Below are positions 10,190 through 19,124 of a stretch of DNA of 58,316 nt, one piece after another (within the stretch, counting starts at the first letter, position 1; every line of letters starts with the position of its first letter). Location: positions 1 to 58,316 of the forward strand of contig CARCZS010000017.1 in NCBI GenBank assembly GCA_948956705.1, read 5' to 3'. Source of the stretch: an uncultured Phocaeicola sp. Lineage in GTDB: Bacteria; Bacteroidota; Bacteroidia; Bacteroidales; Bacteroidaceae. The translations under genes were made by a program, and so were the position numbers. The notes below the pieces were generated by a model. It made no database searches and was not told the DNA's origin. It saw only the letters and a program-made list of their open reading frames with translations.

Positions 10190-10280
10190 ATTTTGTGTTT
10201 AAATAGAGTGAATGAAGATGCCACAAATATACTTGTATCTCAAATATATTGTGACATCTTTCTTCTACATTGTTAGACTT

Positions 10281-10508
10281 TTAATGTCCGGGTTCTGTAG
10301 TTGGACCTGGATTCGGGCTCGGATTCGGTTGTATAACAATCGTTCCGGAACCTTTTGTAGTGCATGTTCCAGCACCTGCCACAGTGCATTTAACTGCTGC
10401 GGCAAGGAGGCATATATTTGCATTTACTTCTGCTCCTCCTTTTACATCCATCATTTCTTGGATATCCAATGAATCAGGGATGTTTTCCAATGTCGTAATA
10501 GATTTCAT
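10281..10508 (-). CDS. RiPP precursor peptide A (GG leader, three regularly spaced Cys)
   Basis: A 75-residue peptide. The leader of 25 residues ends in MMDVKGG, a double-glycine site for the C39 exporter. The 50-residue core has Cys33, Cys41 and Cys49, that is C-x7-C-x7-C, in an Ala/Gly/Thr-rich stretch. It ends in a Pro/Asn-rich tail (PNPSPNPGP). This fits a radical-SAM-modified thioether peptide, but the crosslink type is inference. It lies directly upstream of the maturase. No clear own TAnnTTTG box is seen; TAGGTTTA upstream is one mismatch away. Confidence 0.85.
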   Translation of the reverse strand: MKSITTLENIPDSLDIQEMMDVKGGAEVNANICLLAAAVKCTVAGAGTCTTKGSGTIVIQPNPSPNPGPTTEPGH

Positions 10509-10619
10509 ATTATACGTTTTGGGTATAAACCTACTCTATAAACTTTTCGGTATCCGTTCCTGCTGATTATACAGATTAGGTTCTGTACTTATTTAATTTA
10601 CCGGTAATAAATAGTCATT

Positions 10620-10772
10620 TTATTTTAGATTGATATTATAACTCCAATCATTGTCGTCCGTAGGGGGATCATCTTCAATCCATATCCATTGGTTTTCTTG
10701 AAAGACCCATCCACCGCCCTTTATTGACTCTATCGTTTCTGTCGTAAGTTTTTCTAAGTTTATTGTTTCCAT
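10620..10772 (-). CDS. RiPP precursor peptide B (GG leader, Trp-rich core)
   Basis: A 50-residue reading frame, easily missed by length cut-offs. It starts ATG at 10772 and stops TAA at 10620. The leader METINLEKLTTETIESIKGG ends in a double glycine at 19-20. The 30-residue core has four Trp (22, 29, 31, 43), several Asn/Asp and no Cys. A TACCTTTG box lies 22 bases upstream. It is first in the cassette and unlike peptide A in its core, so the locus probably makes two products or a pair. Aromatic side chains are plausible crosslink sites, which is inference. Confidence 0.8.
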   Translation of the reverse strand: METINLEKLTTETIESIKGGGWVFQENQWIWIEDDPPTDDNDWSYNINLK

Positions 10773-10794
10773 TAGTGTTTTTTTTTATACTTCG

Positions 10795-10802
10795 CAAAGG
10801 TA
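10795..10802 (-). promoter_or_regulatory. -7 box of the RiPP operon
   Basis: TACCTTTG on the minus strand, 22 bases before the ATG of precursor B. It matches TAnnTTTG and places the operon start in the 127-base divergent region shared with the histidine kinase. Confidence 0.6.
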
Positions 10803-10870
10803 AGTCGTTTTAAAAAGAGCGTTTATAATAAAAACATAATCATTTTATAATCTTTTTGATCAGAAACAAT

Positions 10871-10878
10871 TATCTTTG
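10871..10878 (+). promoter_or_regulatory. -7 box of the sensor kinase operon
   Basis: TATCTTTG ends 21 bases before the ATG at 10900. Transcription would begin near 10885, so an upstream in-frame TTG at 10876 cannot be the start. It diverges from the RiPP promoter at 10795-10802. Confidence 0.6.
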
Positions 10879-10899
10879 TCGCGTAGAACTGATTATAAA

Positions 10900-12279
10900 A
10901 TGAAGAAATATTATTATATCACCTTTATTGCTATGGCTGCAACAGTCTGTCTGCAAATTAGTTATATATTTAGTTTATATAATCAAGATGTGGTCGAAGA
11001 TATAATTAATATAAGTGAGGTTACAAAAAGAATAATAGAAGATGAAAAGTGGATTCGAAGTGATTTACGGTCGGGACGGCCGATACAAACGAAACCTGTG
11101 CTTAAAGTGAAATTATTGTCGGACATGACTCCGCAAGAGTTAGACAGTATTCGTAAATTACCGACTAATAAAGATACATTTAATTTGCCGGCAGCTAGAA
11201 AGATGGGGATAGGTACTACAACCGGAGAGATTGTATCTCAATTGGCGCAAGATTATTTATTAGCAGCAGGTTTCCCCCTGAATATGCATACTTTGGACAG
11301 CCTTTGGCATTTATCAGATAGCATTATCCATCATCCTCATCAATTCCTTCTTTATGATAAAGACACCGTAATGATTTCTTCTGTTGGAGACTTGGAAAGC
11401 CATACGCCTGATTATGTATCTAAGTTCATGCCTATTGGCACAAAAGGCTTGCAATATCTTCAGATAAAGGTAGATATTCCTATGTCTCATTTTCTGCGGC
11501 ATCAGCTTTGGACGCTGGCTCTTTCTGCCTGCATGATGCTGCTGGTATTACTTTGTCTGTTTTTTCAGCTGACTGCCATTCGTCGGAAGGAAGTCTTGCT
11601 CCGCAAGAGGGAAATGACTATAAATGGCACTATTCATGATTTGAAATCTCCATTGAACAGTGTTATTACGATGATGGGGTGGTTGAAATTAGTGGTATCC
11701 GATGAGGAGACCAAGGAGATGCTTGAAACGAGTAAAGCGGGTGTGAAGCGTCTGATTTCCAACATAGAGGCTTTGTTAATGACCGCACGCATGGATCGTC
11801 ATCAGGTGGTATTGAATAAAAGTCTGATTGATGTTCCGGAAATAGCAGCGGGAGTGAAGAAGGAGTTGTCCTGCCTCTATCCGGACAAGCCTCATACCAT
11901 CTGCATCATCAATGAACTTCCTTCGGGTTTGCAGGTAATGGCCGATGGCATGTATATAGAGAACGTGCTTCGTAACCTGATGGAGAATGCCTTGAAATAT
12001 TCGGATGCAGGAGTGAGAATAGAGGTCTCTCTTTCTATTGTGGATGAGCGGTTGCGTGTGTCTGTCAAAGACAATGGTTGGGGCATCGCTGCCACCCATC
12101 AGAAGAAATTGTTCACCCAGTTCTATCGGGTTCCCCGAAGCGAAGAGCAACAGCAGAAGGGTTACGGCATAGGCTTGGCACAATCCAAATATATTATAAA
12201 TGAACATGGAGGGGAAATAATGATGAAGAGTGCCGAAGGTGAAGGAAGCACTTTTACATTCATTATTCCATATCGTTGA
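10900..12279 (+). CDS. Sensor histidine kinase next to the RiPP cluster
   Basis: A 459-residue membrane kinase. Transmembrane segments at about 7-27 and 203-224 flank a periplasmic sensor of about 175 residues with no recognised fold. The dimerisation box IHDLKSPLN carries the phosphoacceptor His246. The ATPase domain has NLMENALKYS, DNGWGIA and GYGIGLA. It is divergent from precursor B and followed 18 bases later by its response regulator. By position it may sense the peptide or envelope stress and control the cassette; this is not proven by sequence. ATG 10900 is chosen because the -7 box overlaps the longer reading. Confidence 0.93.
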   Translation: MKKYYYITFIAMAATVCLQISYIFSLYNQDVVEDIINISEVTKRIIEDEKWIRSDLRSGRPIQTKPVLKVKLLSDMTPQELDSIRKLPTNKDTFNLPAARKMGIGTTTGEIVSQLAQDYLLAAGFPLNMHTLDSLWHLSDSIIHHPHQFLLYDKDTVMISSVGDLESHTPDYVSKFMPIGTKGLQYLQIKVDIPMSHFLRHQLWTLALSACMMLLVLLCLFFQLTAIRRKEVLLRKREMTINGTIHDLKSPLNSVITMMGWLKLVVSDEETKEMLETSKAGVKRLISNIEALLMTARMDRHQVVLNKSLIDVPEIAAGVKKELSCLYPDKPHTICIINELPSGLQVMADGMYIENVLRNLMENALKYSDAGVRIEVSLSIVDERLRVSVKDNGWGIAATHQKKLFTQFYRVPRSEEQQQKGYGIGLAQSKYIINEHGGEIMMKSAEGEGSTFTFIIPYR

Positions 12280-12297
12280 TTGAAAGGAGAAAAACGG

Positions 12298-12987
12298 ATG
12301 GAAAAGACAAAAGTTCTGTTTGTAGACGATGACATCGCATTGGGACAAGTGGTAATCTTGGCATTGAGGGCATCGGGCTATGCTGCAGAGTATTGCACTA
12401 CGCTGGTAGGAATTCAGGGTGTGGTTCAGGAAATGCAGCCGGACATTATGGTGCTGGATGTAGAGATAGGAGGGAAGAATGGAATAGATGCCGTTGCGGA
12501 ACTCAAACTGACGGCTCCCGATACACCGATTCTGTTTGTCTCTTCACACATAGCCGGTTCGGAAGTGGCAAGGGCGCTGGATGCAGGTGGCATCGCTTAT
12601 CTGCGAAAGCCTTTCGAAATGGAGGAGTTGGTGGCTTACATACGCAGGCACACGCCATATTTCCATCCGAAAGGACTATCCATCGGAATGTTTAATCTGA
12701 GAGCCGGAGACAGTATGTTGTTCAAAGGCGAGGAGCCTGTGAGAAGGCTGACTGAGTTTGAATATAAACTGCTGAAGTTGTTGGCACAGAACATGAATCA
12801 AACAGTAAGTCGCGAACAAATAGTGCAGGAGCTGTGGGAGGGTACTCCCGGCAGCGAGCAGAGTTTGAATAACTATGTGGCGAGACTGCGGAAATATCTG
12901 TCGGAAGACGAGAGCCTGTCCTTGGAAACTGTGCCAAGAACAGGATATATACTTTCCATTTTAGGTACTCAGCCGCCTGTTTTATGA
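12298..12987 (+). CDS. OmpR/PhoB-type response regulator
   Basis: A 229-residue regulator. The receiver domain (1-118) has the acidic pocket VDDD (10-12), phosphoacceptor Asp54 (MVLDVEIGG) and Lys104 (YLRKPFE). The winged-helix DNA-binding domain follows (LTEFEYKLLKLLAQN, SLNNYVARLRKYL, TVPRTGYIL). The ATG at 12298 is preceded by AAAGGAGA, one of the few good Shine-Dalgarno sites here, which decides the start over an in-frame TTG at 12280. It is co-transcribed with the kinase and overlaps the end of the convergent flavin reductase-like gene by 6 bases. Confidence 0.95.
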   Translation: MEKTKVLFVDDDIALGQVVILALRASGYAAEYCTTLVGIQGVVQEMQPDIMVLDVEIGGKNGIDAVAELKLTAPDTPILFVSSHIAGSEVARALDAGGIAYLRKPFEMEELVAYIRRHTPYFHPKGLSIGMFNLRAGDSMLFKGEEPVRRLTEFEYKLLKLLAQNMNQTVSREQIVQELWEGTPGSEQSLNNYVARLRKYLSEDESLSLETVPRTGYILSILGTQPPVL

Positions 12988-13494
12988 GATTGCCTCCAAT
13001 ACATTGACAATCTCTACCACATACATTTTATGGAAGCCGCCGTGCGCTTCTCCATACCATCGGTCGATAATGCTTTGGTCGATAAAGTCTTCCGGCTTAA
13101 TTATATCGGCATACAGTTTCTTGCACTCAAAGGTCAGCCGGGCCTGTTCAAAAGTAATACTTCCATTTTCGGTGAATAAGGGTTGAAGCCCTGTTGCTTT
13201 CACTTTGTCGATATCTCGCCCTGACTTAGAACCACAAATTTTGTGAACATCCTTATGCTCTTCGCCCAGGAAAGAGAGAGTGAGGTAATCATTCTGCTCT
13301 ATGAAGTCGAACGTGTAGCGTTCGGGGCGGATAAAGATGAAGGCTACCGGCTTGTTCCATAAGAATCCGATGCCGCCCCAGTTGGCAGTCATTGTATTGA
13401 ATTTTTCCTTTGTACCGGCGGTTACCAGCATCCATTCTTTGCTGATTGTCTCAAACATGTTGTCTTTCAGCTCTTTTACTTGTATCTTTTTCAT
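12982..13494 (-). CDS. Flavin reductase-like / FMN-binding split-barrel protein
   Basis: A 170-residue cytoplasmic protein with the flavin reductase-like fold. MFETISKEWMLVTAG and NTMTANWGGIGFLWNKP fit the FMN-binding strand and loop, followed by RPERYTFDFIEQNDYLTLSFL. Such proteins bind FMN and reduce flavins or unknown acceptors. Single gene, convergent with and overlapping the response regulator stop. Substrate not inferable. Confidence 0.88.
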   Translation of the reverse strand: MKKIQVKELKDNMFETISKEWMLVTAGTKEKFNTMTANWGGIGFLWNKPVAFIFIRPERYTFDFIEQNDYLTLSFLGEEHKDVHKICGSKSGRDIDKVKATGLQPLFTENGSITFEQARLTFECKKLYADIIKPEDFIDQSIIDRWYGEAHGGFHKMYVVEIVNVLEAIS

Positions 13495-13592
13495 TGGTCT
13501 TTATTTGTTTATGTGCACAAAGATAGAAACAATAAAATGACTATGCGGTTAATATTTTGGTATTTATTGGGCGTATATTGACAATTAATCAC

Positions 13593-13600
13593 TACTTTTG
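13593..13600 (+). promoter_or_regulatory. -7 box of the structured leader RNA
   Basis: TACTTTTG, matching TAnnTTTG. An RNA started about 7 bases downstream would begin just before the first hairpin at 13610. Confidence 0.5.
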
Positions 13601-13609
13601 TACAAGTTT

Positions 13610-13800
13610 GAGACATGGAGATGTCTCTGCGGATTTATAAAAGATTACGTTGCAGAGAAACGTTGTGTCTTTTTCATGTTTAGGAAAACCTGAGAAATTT
13701 TCGTGAACACATGAAGGACGCAGTTGGTTCTCACGCTTGTTATAGCGTGGGGCTAAGCTGTCGTATATTCGTGTTCACAGGCAATCTCAGGGCCTTCCTA
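13610..13800 (+). ncRNA. Structured leader RNA upstream of a small HTH-like protein
   Basis: About 190 bases of nested complementarity. The 5' part has GAGACAT/ATGTCTC (13610-13627), which competes with TCTCTGC/GCAGAGA (13624-13658). The 3' part is one long stem: TAGGAA/TTCCTA (13681/13795), CCTGAGA/TCTCAGG (13689/13785), GTGAACAC/GTGTTCAC (13703/13771), CAG-TTGG/CTAA-CTG, and an apical CTCACGC/GCGTGGG hairpin (13730-13751). The ORF begins 84-86 bases later. I cannot match it to a named riboswitch family. A cis-regulatory leader or an independent RNA are both possible. Confidence 0.6.
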
Positions 13801-13886
13801 AGCGGATATTAGAACAGATAGTTCCACGTTTCTAATAATAATAAATGTTTTGCCGGAGCTACAAGACAGATAAAATCATTGAGATG

Positions 13887-14072
13887 ATGGAAATATTTAG
13901 ATTTTGGAATTCAAAGTATCGGTTTGTTTATTGTAGTCTGGCATTCAAGCATCAGGTTACTCCGTGGAAAGTATGGCGGTTGGCTCATGGCAAGATGCCG
14001 GCACGCTCAATGAAAGAAGAAAAGATACTCCGAAAATTGAAAGAAGCAAAGATTATTGTAGATATTGTGTAG
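13887..14072 (+). CDS. Small basic helix-rich protein, possible DNA/RNA binding
   Basis: A 61-residue basic protein with no family I can name. VTPWKVWRLAHGKMPARS looks like a helix-turn-helix-type segment, followed by a Lys/Glu-rich helix (MKEEKILRKLKEAKI). Alternative in-frame ATGs lie at 13845 and 13884; the one at 13887 (MEIFRFWNSKYRF) starts at the conserved-looking part. It follows the structured RNA, so its expression may be controlled by that leader, possibly by autoregulation. This is inference. Confidence 0.55.
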   Translation: MEIFRFWNSKYRFVYCSLAFKHQVTPWKVWRLAHGKMPARSMKEEKILRKLKEAKIIVDIV

Positions 14073-14137
14073 CTGCAAGAGGGATAAATAGTGTAAAACT
14101 TTTCCTTTCACTGTTTTAAAATCAGAGGTCGATTTGC

Positions 14138-14145
14138 TATCTTTG
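14138..14145 (+). promoter_or_regulatory. -7 box of mutS
   Basis: TATCTTTG, 37 bases before the chosen GTG start of mutS at 14183. The predicted start of transcription (about 14152) lies inside the longer GTG reading at 14150, which argues against that start. Confidence 0.6.
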
Positions 14146-14182
14146 TCCGGTGATATTAACTTTAAAAAGAAAGGATACAACA

Positions 14183-16795
14183 GTGGCAAATGATGTGGTT
14201 TTAACCCCGATGATGAAGCAGTTTTTTGAGTTGAAGGCAAAGCATCCCGATGCAATCATGCTTTTTAGGTGTGGAGATTTCTATGAAACCTATTCCGAAG
14301 ATGCCATTGTAGCCTCTGAAATATTGGGAATTACACTGACCAAACGTGCCAACGGACAAGGGAAGAGTGTGGAGATGGCGGGCTTTCCGCATCATGCTCT
14401 GGATACTTATCTGCCGAAACTGATACGTGCCGGCAAGCGTGTGGCCATCTGTGACCAGTTGGAAGACCCTAAACTGACAAAGAAGTTGGTGAAGAGGGGT
14501 ATTACCGAGTTGGTGACTCCGGGGGTGGCCATCAATGATAATGTCCTTTCGTATAAGGAGAATAACTTTCTGGCGGCAGTCCATTTCGGTAAAGCTGCGT
14601 GTGGTGTTGCTTTTTTGGATATTTCTACCGGTGAATTTCTTACGGCTGAAGGGCCGTTTGACTATGTGGACAAGCTGTTGAACAACTTCGCTCCCAAGGA
14701 AATATTGTTTGAACGCGGAAAGCGGGGAATGTTTGAAGGAAATTTCGGCAGCAAGTTCTTCACGTTCGAATTGGAGGACTGGGTGTTTACCGAGACTTCT
14801 TCTCGCGAGAAGCTGTTGAAACACTTTGAAACGAAGAATTTGAAAGGTTTCGGCGTCGAGCATCTCAAGAACGGTATTATCGCTTCGGGCGCCATCCTGC
14901 AATATCTGGATATGACGCAGCATTATCAAATCGGCCATATCACCTCGCTGTCGCGCATTGAGGAAGACCGCTATGTGCGCTTGGATAAATTCACTGTCCG
15001 GAGCCTGGAATTGCTGGGTAGCATGAATGACGGAGGCACGAGTCTGCTGGATGTTATCGACAAAACAATCAGCCCGATGGGGGCCCGTCTGCTGAAACGC
15101 TGGGTGGTGTTTCCGTTGAAAGACGAGAAGCCTATCAATGAGCGCCTGGATGTGGTGGAGTATTTCTTCCGCGAACCGGACTTTAAAGAGTTCATTGAAG
15201 AGAAGTTGCAGTTTATCGGCGACCTGGAACGCATTGTGTCTAAAGCGGCCGTGGGACGTATCTCTCCGCGTGAGGTGGTTCAGCTTAAAGTGGCATTGCA
15301 GGCCATCGAGCCTATTAAGAACGCTTGTCTGAATGCCGACAATGACAGTTTGCGCCGCATCGGTGAACAGCTTAACCTTTGCCTCAATATCCGCGAGAAA
15401 ATAGCCAAAGAGATAAAGAATGACCCTCCGTTGCTGGTGAATAAAGGGGGAGTGATAGCCGATGGGGTAAATGAAGAGCTGGACGAGTTGCGCCGCATCG
15501 CTTTTTCGGGAAAGGATTATCTGTTGCAGGTGCAGCAGCGCGAGAGTGAGCAGACCGGCATTCCCAGTCTGAAGATTGCCTATAACAATGTATTCGGCTA
15601 TTACATAGAGGTGCGCAATGCACACAAAGACAAAGTGCCTGCCGACTGGATTCGCAAACAGACACTGGTGAATGCAGAGCGTTATATCACACAGGAGTTG
15701 AAGGAATACGAAGAAAAGATTCTGGGTGCGGAAGATAAGATTCTGACGCTCGAAACCAAGCTTTATAATGATTTGGTTCTTTCCCTTGCCGAATATATCC
15801 CTGCCATTCAGATTAATGCCAACCAGATAGCCCGTTTGGACTGTCTGCTTGCTTTTGCCAATGTTGCCGGAGCGAATAAGTACATCCGTCCGATAGTGGA
15901 GGACAGTGATGTGCTGGATATCAGGCAGGGACGCCATCCGGTGATAGAGAAACAGCTTCCGGTGGGGGAGAAGTATATTGCCAATGATGTGTATCTGGAT
16001 ACCGACAGCCAGCAGATAATCATTATCACGGGGCCTAACATGGCCGGTAAATCGGCTTTGCTCCGCCAGACGGCATTGATTACGCTGTTGGCGCAGATAG
16101 GATGTTTTGTTCCTGCAGAGAGTGCCCGTATCGGCATGGTGGATAAGATATTCACCCGCGTGGGTGCCAGCGACAATATATCGGTGGGAGAGTCTACCTT
16201 TATGGTAGAGATGAATGAGGCGGCGGATATTTTGAACAACCTTTCTCCGCGCAGTCTGGTGCTGTTTGATGAGCTGGGCAGGGGCACTTCCACTTACGAT
16301 GGCATCTCTATTGCATGGGCGATAGTGGAGCACATCCACGAGCATCCGCGTGCAAAGGCGCGTACACTTTTTGCCACTCATTACCATGAACTGAATGAAA
16401 TGGAGAAATCCTTCAAGCGTATTAAGAACTACAATGTGTCGGTGAAGGAGGTGGATAATAAAGTCATCTTCCTGCGCAAGCTGGAGAGGGGAGGCAGTGA
16501 GCACTCTTTCGGTATCCATGTGGCGAAAATGGCGGGTATGCCGAAGAGCATCGTGAAACGTGCAAACGATATCCTGCACCAGTTGGAGACGGACAACCGC
16601 CAGCAGGGGATTGCCAAACCGACGGCGGAGATAGCTTCCGGCCGAGACGGGATGCAGCTCAGTTTCTTCCAGTTAGACGACCCGGTGCTGTGTCAGATAC
16701 GTGATGAGATTCTGACGCTGGATGTCAATAATCTGACGCCTCTCGAAGCTTTGAATAAACTGAATGATATCAAGAAAATAGTCAGGGGGAAATAA
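14183..16795 (+). CDS. mutS: DNA mismatch repair protein MutS
   Basis: Recognises mismatches and small loops and starts repair with MutL. The mismatch-recognition domain carries [10 protein letters not shown] (Phe-x-Glu-type mismatch wedge). Connector, lever and clamp domains follow. The ATPase has Walker [13 protein letters not shown], Walker [16 protein letters not shown] and ATHYHEL. About 870 residues, normal for MutS1. The GTG at 14183 ([15 protein letters not shown]) is preceded by AGAAAGGA and is chosen over a GTG at 14150 that overlaps the likely transcription start. The hexosaminidase follows after 24 bases and may be co-transcribed. Confidence 0.97.
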   Translation: MANDVVLTPMMKQFFELKAKHPDAIMLFRCGDFYETYSEDAIVASEILGITLTKRANGQGKSVEMAGFPHHALDTYLPKLIRAGKRVAICDQLEDPKLTKKLVKRGITELVTPGVAINDNVLSYKENNFLAAVHFGKAACGVAFLDISTGEFLTAEGPFDYVDKLLNNFAPKEILFERGKRGMFEGNFGSKFFTFELEDWVFTETSSREKLLKHFETKNLKGFGVEHLKNGIIASGAILQYLDMTQHYQIGHITSLSRIEEDRYVRLDKFTVRSLELLGSMNDGGTSLLDVIDKTISPMGARLLKRWVVFPLKDEKPINERLDVVEYFFREPDFKEFIEEKLQFIGDLERIVSKAAVGRISPREVVQLKVALQAIEPIKNACLNADNDSLRRIGEQLNLCLNIREKIAKEIKNDPPLLVNKGGVIADGVNEELDELRRIAFSGKDYLLQVQQRESEQTGIPSLKIAYNNVFGYYIEVRNAHKDKVPADWIRKQTLVNAERYITQELKEYEEKILGAEDKILTLETKLYNDLVLSLAEYIPAIQINANQIARLDCLLAFANVAGANKYIRPIVEDSDVLDIRQGRHPVIEKQLPVGEKYIANDVYLDTDSQQIIIITGPNMAGKSALLRQTALITLLAQIGCFVPAESARIGMVDKIFTRVGASDNISVGESTFMVEMNEAADILNNLSPRSLVLFDELGRGTSTYDGISIAWAIVEHIHEHPRAKARTLFATHYHELNEMEKSFKRIKNYNVSVKEVDNKVIFLRKLERGGSEHSFGIHVAKMAGMPKSIVKRANDILHQLETDNRQQGIAKPTAEIASGRDGMQLSFFQLDDPVLCQIRDEILTLDVNNLTPLEALNKLNDIKKIVRGK

Positions 16796-16819
16796 TATCC
16801 CCCTCCTTTTAAAACCTCA

Positions 16820-18823
16820 ATGCTTATGAAAAACTTTCTTGTTTTATGCTGTCTGTGGATGGCATGTCTTGCGATTTCCGCACAAGAACCGTGTCCCCAA
16901 GTAATCCCTGCCCTTCAGCAATGGAAAGGAGGCAGTGGCAAACTGGCCCTTCCCGCCGAAGGCAATATTGTTGTAAACCCTGCTGATGAGGCTGTACTTT
17001 TGTCTACCGCCGGGATATTGGCAGATGACCTGAACGCCATGTTGGGCTGGAATTATTCCGTGAGAACCGGTAAACCGGGCAAAAATGATATTTATATGGC
17101 TCTGATGAAGCCCGACAAAGAGTTGGGTGATGAAGGCTACAAACTGTCGGTAAACCGTTATGCCGGGATTGAGGCGCCTACCCGGAAAGGAGTGTTCTGG
17201 GGAACCCGCACGCTGCTGCAGATGCTTTATAAGCAGCAGGGAAAGATTTCGAAAGGGACGGCACGCGACTTTCCTTTATTCCCTAACCGCGGTTTTATGA
17301 TTGATGCCGGCCGCAAGTTCTTTACGTTGGACTATCTGAAGCAATATGTCAGGATACTTTCCTTCTATAAGATGAACGAATTCCAGATTCACCTGAACGA
17401 CAACGGCTTTCCGCAGTTCTTTGACAATGACTGGAACAAGACGTATGCCGCTTTCCGTCTTGAAAGCGAACGTTTCCCCGGTCTGACGGCAAAGGACGGT
17501 TCGTATACCAAACAAGAGTTTACGGACTTGCAGCGGTTGGGCATGGAGTATGGGGTGAATGTGATTCCCGAAATAGACATTCCGGCCCATTCATTGTCCT
17601 TCACCCAATACAAGCCCGAAATAGGCAGCAAAGAGTATGGAATGGACCATCTGGACTTGTATAAAGAGGAAACGTACCGTTTTATCGATTCGCTGCTTGA
17701 TGAGTATCTTTCAGGAGAGCACCCTGTGTTTATAGGCCCTGATGTGCATATCGGTACGGACGAATACAATAAGAAAGAAGCCGAGCAGTATCGTTATTTC
17801 ACTGACCGCTACTTGAAGTACATTGAAAAGTATGGTAAGACCCCGCGTATGTGGGGAGGCTTGAAATGGCTTCCCGGAAAGACTCCTGTAAAGGCAGAGG
17901 GAGTAACGGTAAATGCGTGGTCGTATGACTGGGTAGACCCGGAAATATCTTTAAAAGACGGATATAAGCTTATCAATACTTGCGATACCTATCTGTATAT
18001 TGTGCCCGGTGCGGGCTACTATCGCGAGTTTTTGGACCATCAATGGCTGTATGAGACATGGACTCCCTGGCTGATGAACCGCAAGCAGACACTTCCCGAA
18101 GGTACTCCGGGGGTATTGGGCGGAATGTTTGCCGTGTGGAACGACCAATGCGGCAATGGCATCTCGCAACAGGATGTGCATATCCGTGCTTTTCCGGCCG
18201 TTCAGGTGCTGACCGAAAGACTGTGGAAGGGAGACAACAAACAAGTGCCTTATAAAGCATTTGAGGCTCTTTGCAAAGAGATGCCCGAAGCGCCGGGCAT
18301 TAACCTGTCGGGCAAAATCTCTCCCCATAAAGATGTCGCACTGACGGTTCCCGGCAAGGAACTGCTCTTTACCGGTAAGGATACGGTTCAGACTGCTTTG
18401 CAGGAAGTGGGCTACCCCTATACGGTGGAATTCAAAATCTGTCCGGACGAAAAGACGAATATCAGCGGTGTATTATTTAGAGGCGCTCATGCCACGGTAT
18501 ATACAAACTGGGAGAATACGGGACGGATTGCCTTCTCTCGCGACGGTTACACATTTGTGTTTAATTCTTATCGTCTTCCGGCCGGCAGATGGTCTTCCAT
18601 CCGCATTGAAGGAGATTACAAGGGCACTTCCCTGTATGTGGACGGTAAATTGCAGGAGCGTCTGGAAGGCAGAACCATGCGGGTCTATAATCCTAAGTAT
18701 AAGTCGATGGATGAGATGCGCTATCAAGAGACTTTGGTCTTTCCTTTGCAGCAGATAGGAGATACGCTGAATGGATTTCAGGGGAAGCTGAAAGATGTGA
18801 GTTGCAGGCAGGGAGAAATGTAA
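16820..18823 (+). CDS. GH20 beta-N-acetylhexosaminidase with C-terminal LamG-like domain
   Basis: A secreted or surface-facing hexosaminidase cleaving terminal GlcNAc/GalNAc from glycans, as in host mucin or peptidoglycan-derived sugars. The signal peptide ends near AISAQE. The GH20b-type domain covers about 25-145. The GH20 barrel (about 150-470) has IHLNDNG, NVIPEIDIPAHS and the catalytic Asp-Glu in DVHIGTDEYN. A concanavalin-like domain (about 510-650) has a YTVEFKICPDE strand and SLYVDGKLQE. A second ATG at 16826 (MKNFL) is an equally good start. Confidence 0.93.
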   Translation: MLMKNFLVLCCLWMACLAISAQEPCPQVIPALQQWKGGSGKLALPAEGNIVVNPADEAVLLSTAGILADDLNAMLGWNYSVRTGKPGKNDIYMALMKPDKELGDEGYKLSVNRYAGIEAPTRKGVFWGTRTLLQMLYKQQGKISKGTARDFPLFPNRGFMIDAGRKFFTLDYLKQYVRILSFYKMNEFQIHLNDNGFPQFFDNDWNKTYAAFRLESERFPGLTAKDGSYTKQEFTDLQRLGMEYGVNVIPEIDIPAHSLSFTQYKPEIGSKEYGMDHLDLYKEETYRFIDSLLDEYLSGEHPVFIGPDVHIGTDEYNKKEAEQYRYFTDRYLKYIEKYGKTPRMWGGLKWLPGKTPVKAEGVTVNAWSYDWVDPEISLKDGYKLINTCDTYLYIVPGAGYYREFLDHQWLYETWTPWLMNRKQTLPEGTPGVLGGMFAVWNDQCGNGISQQDVHIRAFPAVQVLTERLWKGDNKQVPYKAFEALCKEMPEAPGINLSGKISPHKDVALTVPGKELLFTGKDTVQTALQEVGYPYTVEFKICPDEKTNISGVLFRGAHATVYTNWENTGRIAFSRDGYTFVFNSYRLPAGRWSSIRIEGDYKGTSLYVDGKLQERLEGRTMRVYNPKYKSMDEMRYQETLVFPLQQIGDTLNGFQGKLKDVSCRQGEM

Positions 18824-18953
18824 TGCCCTTATGATTATACTTATGACTTGAAGTGAAGCCTGATGTCGGTTATGAACTCATAGGGGAAAGGACTTTGGCT
18901 ATTAATTGACGAACATCTTTATCGAAATCACCCTTGCTACAACTACCTGTGGC

Positions 18954-18988
18954 GAGGGTGATTTTTAGTTTATGAGAGTTCCGACACA
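18954..18988. repeat. 35-base intergenic repeat, copy 1
   Basis: GAGGGTGATTTTTAGTTTAT plus GAGAGTTCCGACACA recurs at 39217-39251 with 2 differences. The first part also forms a hairpin with AATCACCCT upstream (about 18926), and the T-rich run after it resembles a terminator for the hexosaminidase gene. It lies in the 640-base gap before the TPR gene. Confidence 0.6.
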
Positions 18989-19124
18989 CTTTCATTTTTT
19001 TTTGTTTCAACTCTCCGAATGTCTTATAAAGAAAGACAAAAGTTGACCAAAGGCTTTTTTCAAACAATAGAGAGTGTTTTTCCAAACAATAGTAACCGTT
19101 TATGTAAGAAGCCTATTGTAATTG

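Noticed and set aside
13610..13800. Known riboswitch (TPP, cobalamin, SAM, etc.)
   Set aside because: I could not identify the conserved core of any named class; a covariance-model scan would decide it.
14201..16579. A 792-codon open frame antisense to mutS
   Set aside because: It lies wholly inside the well-supported mutS gene; its composition is a codon-bias shadow with no recognisable domain.
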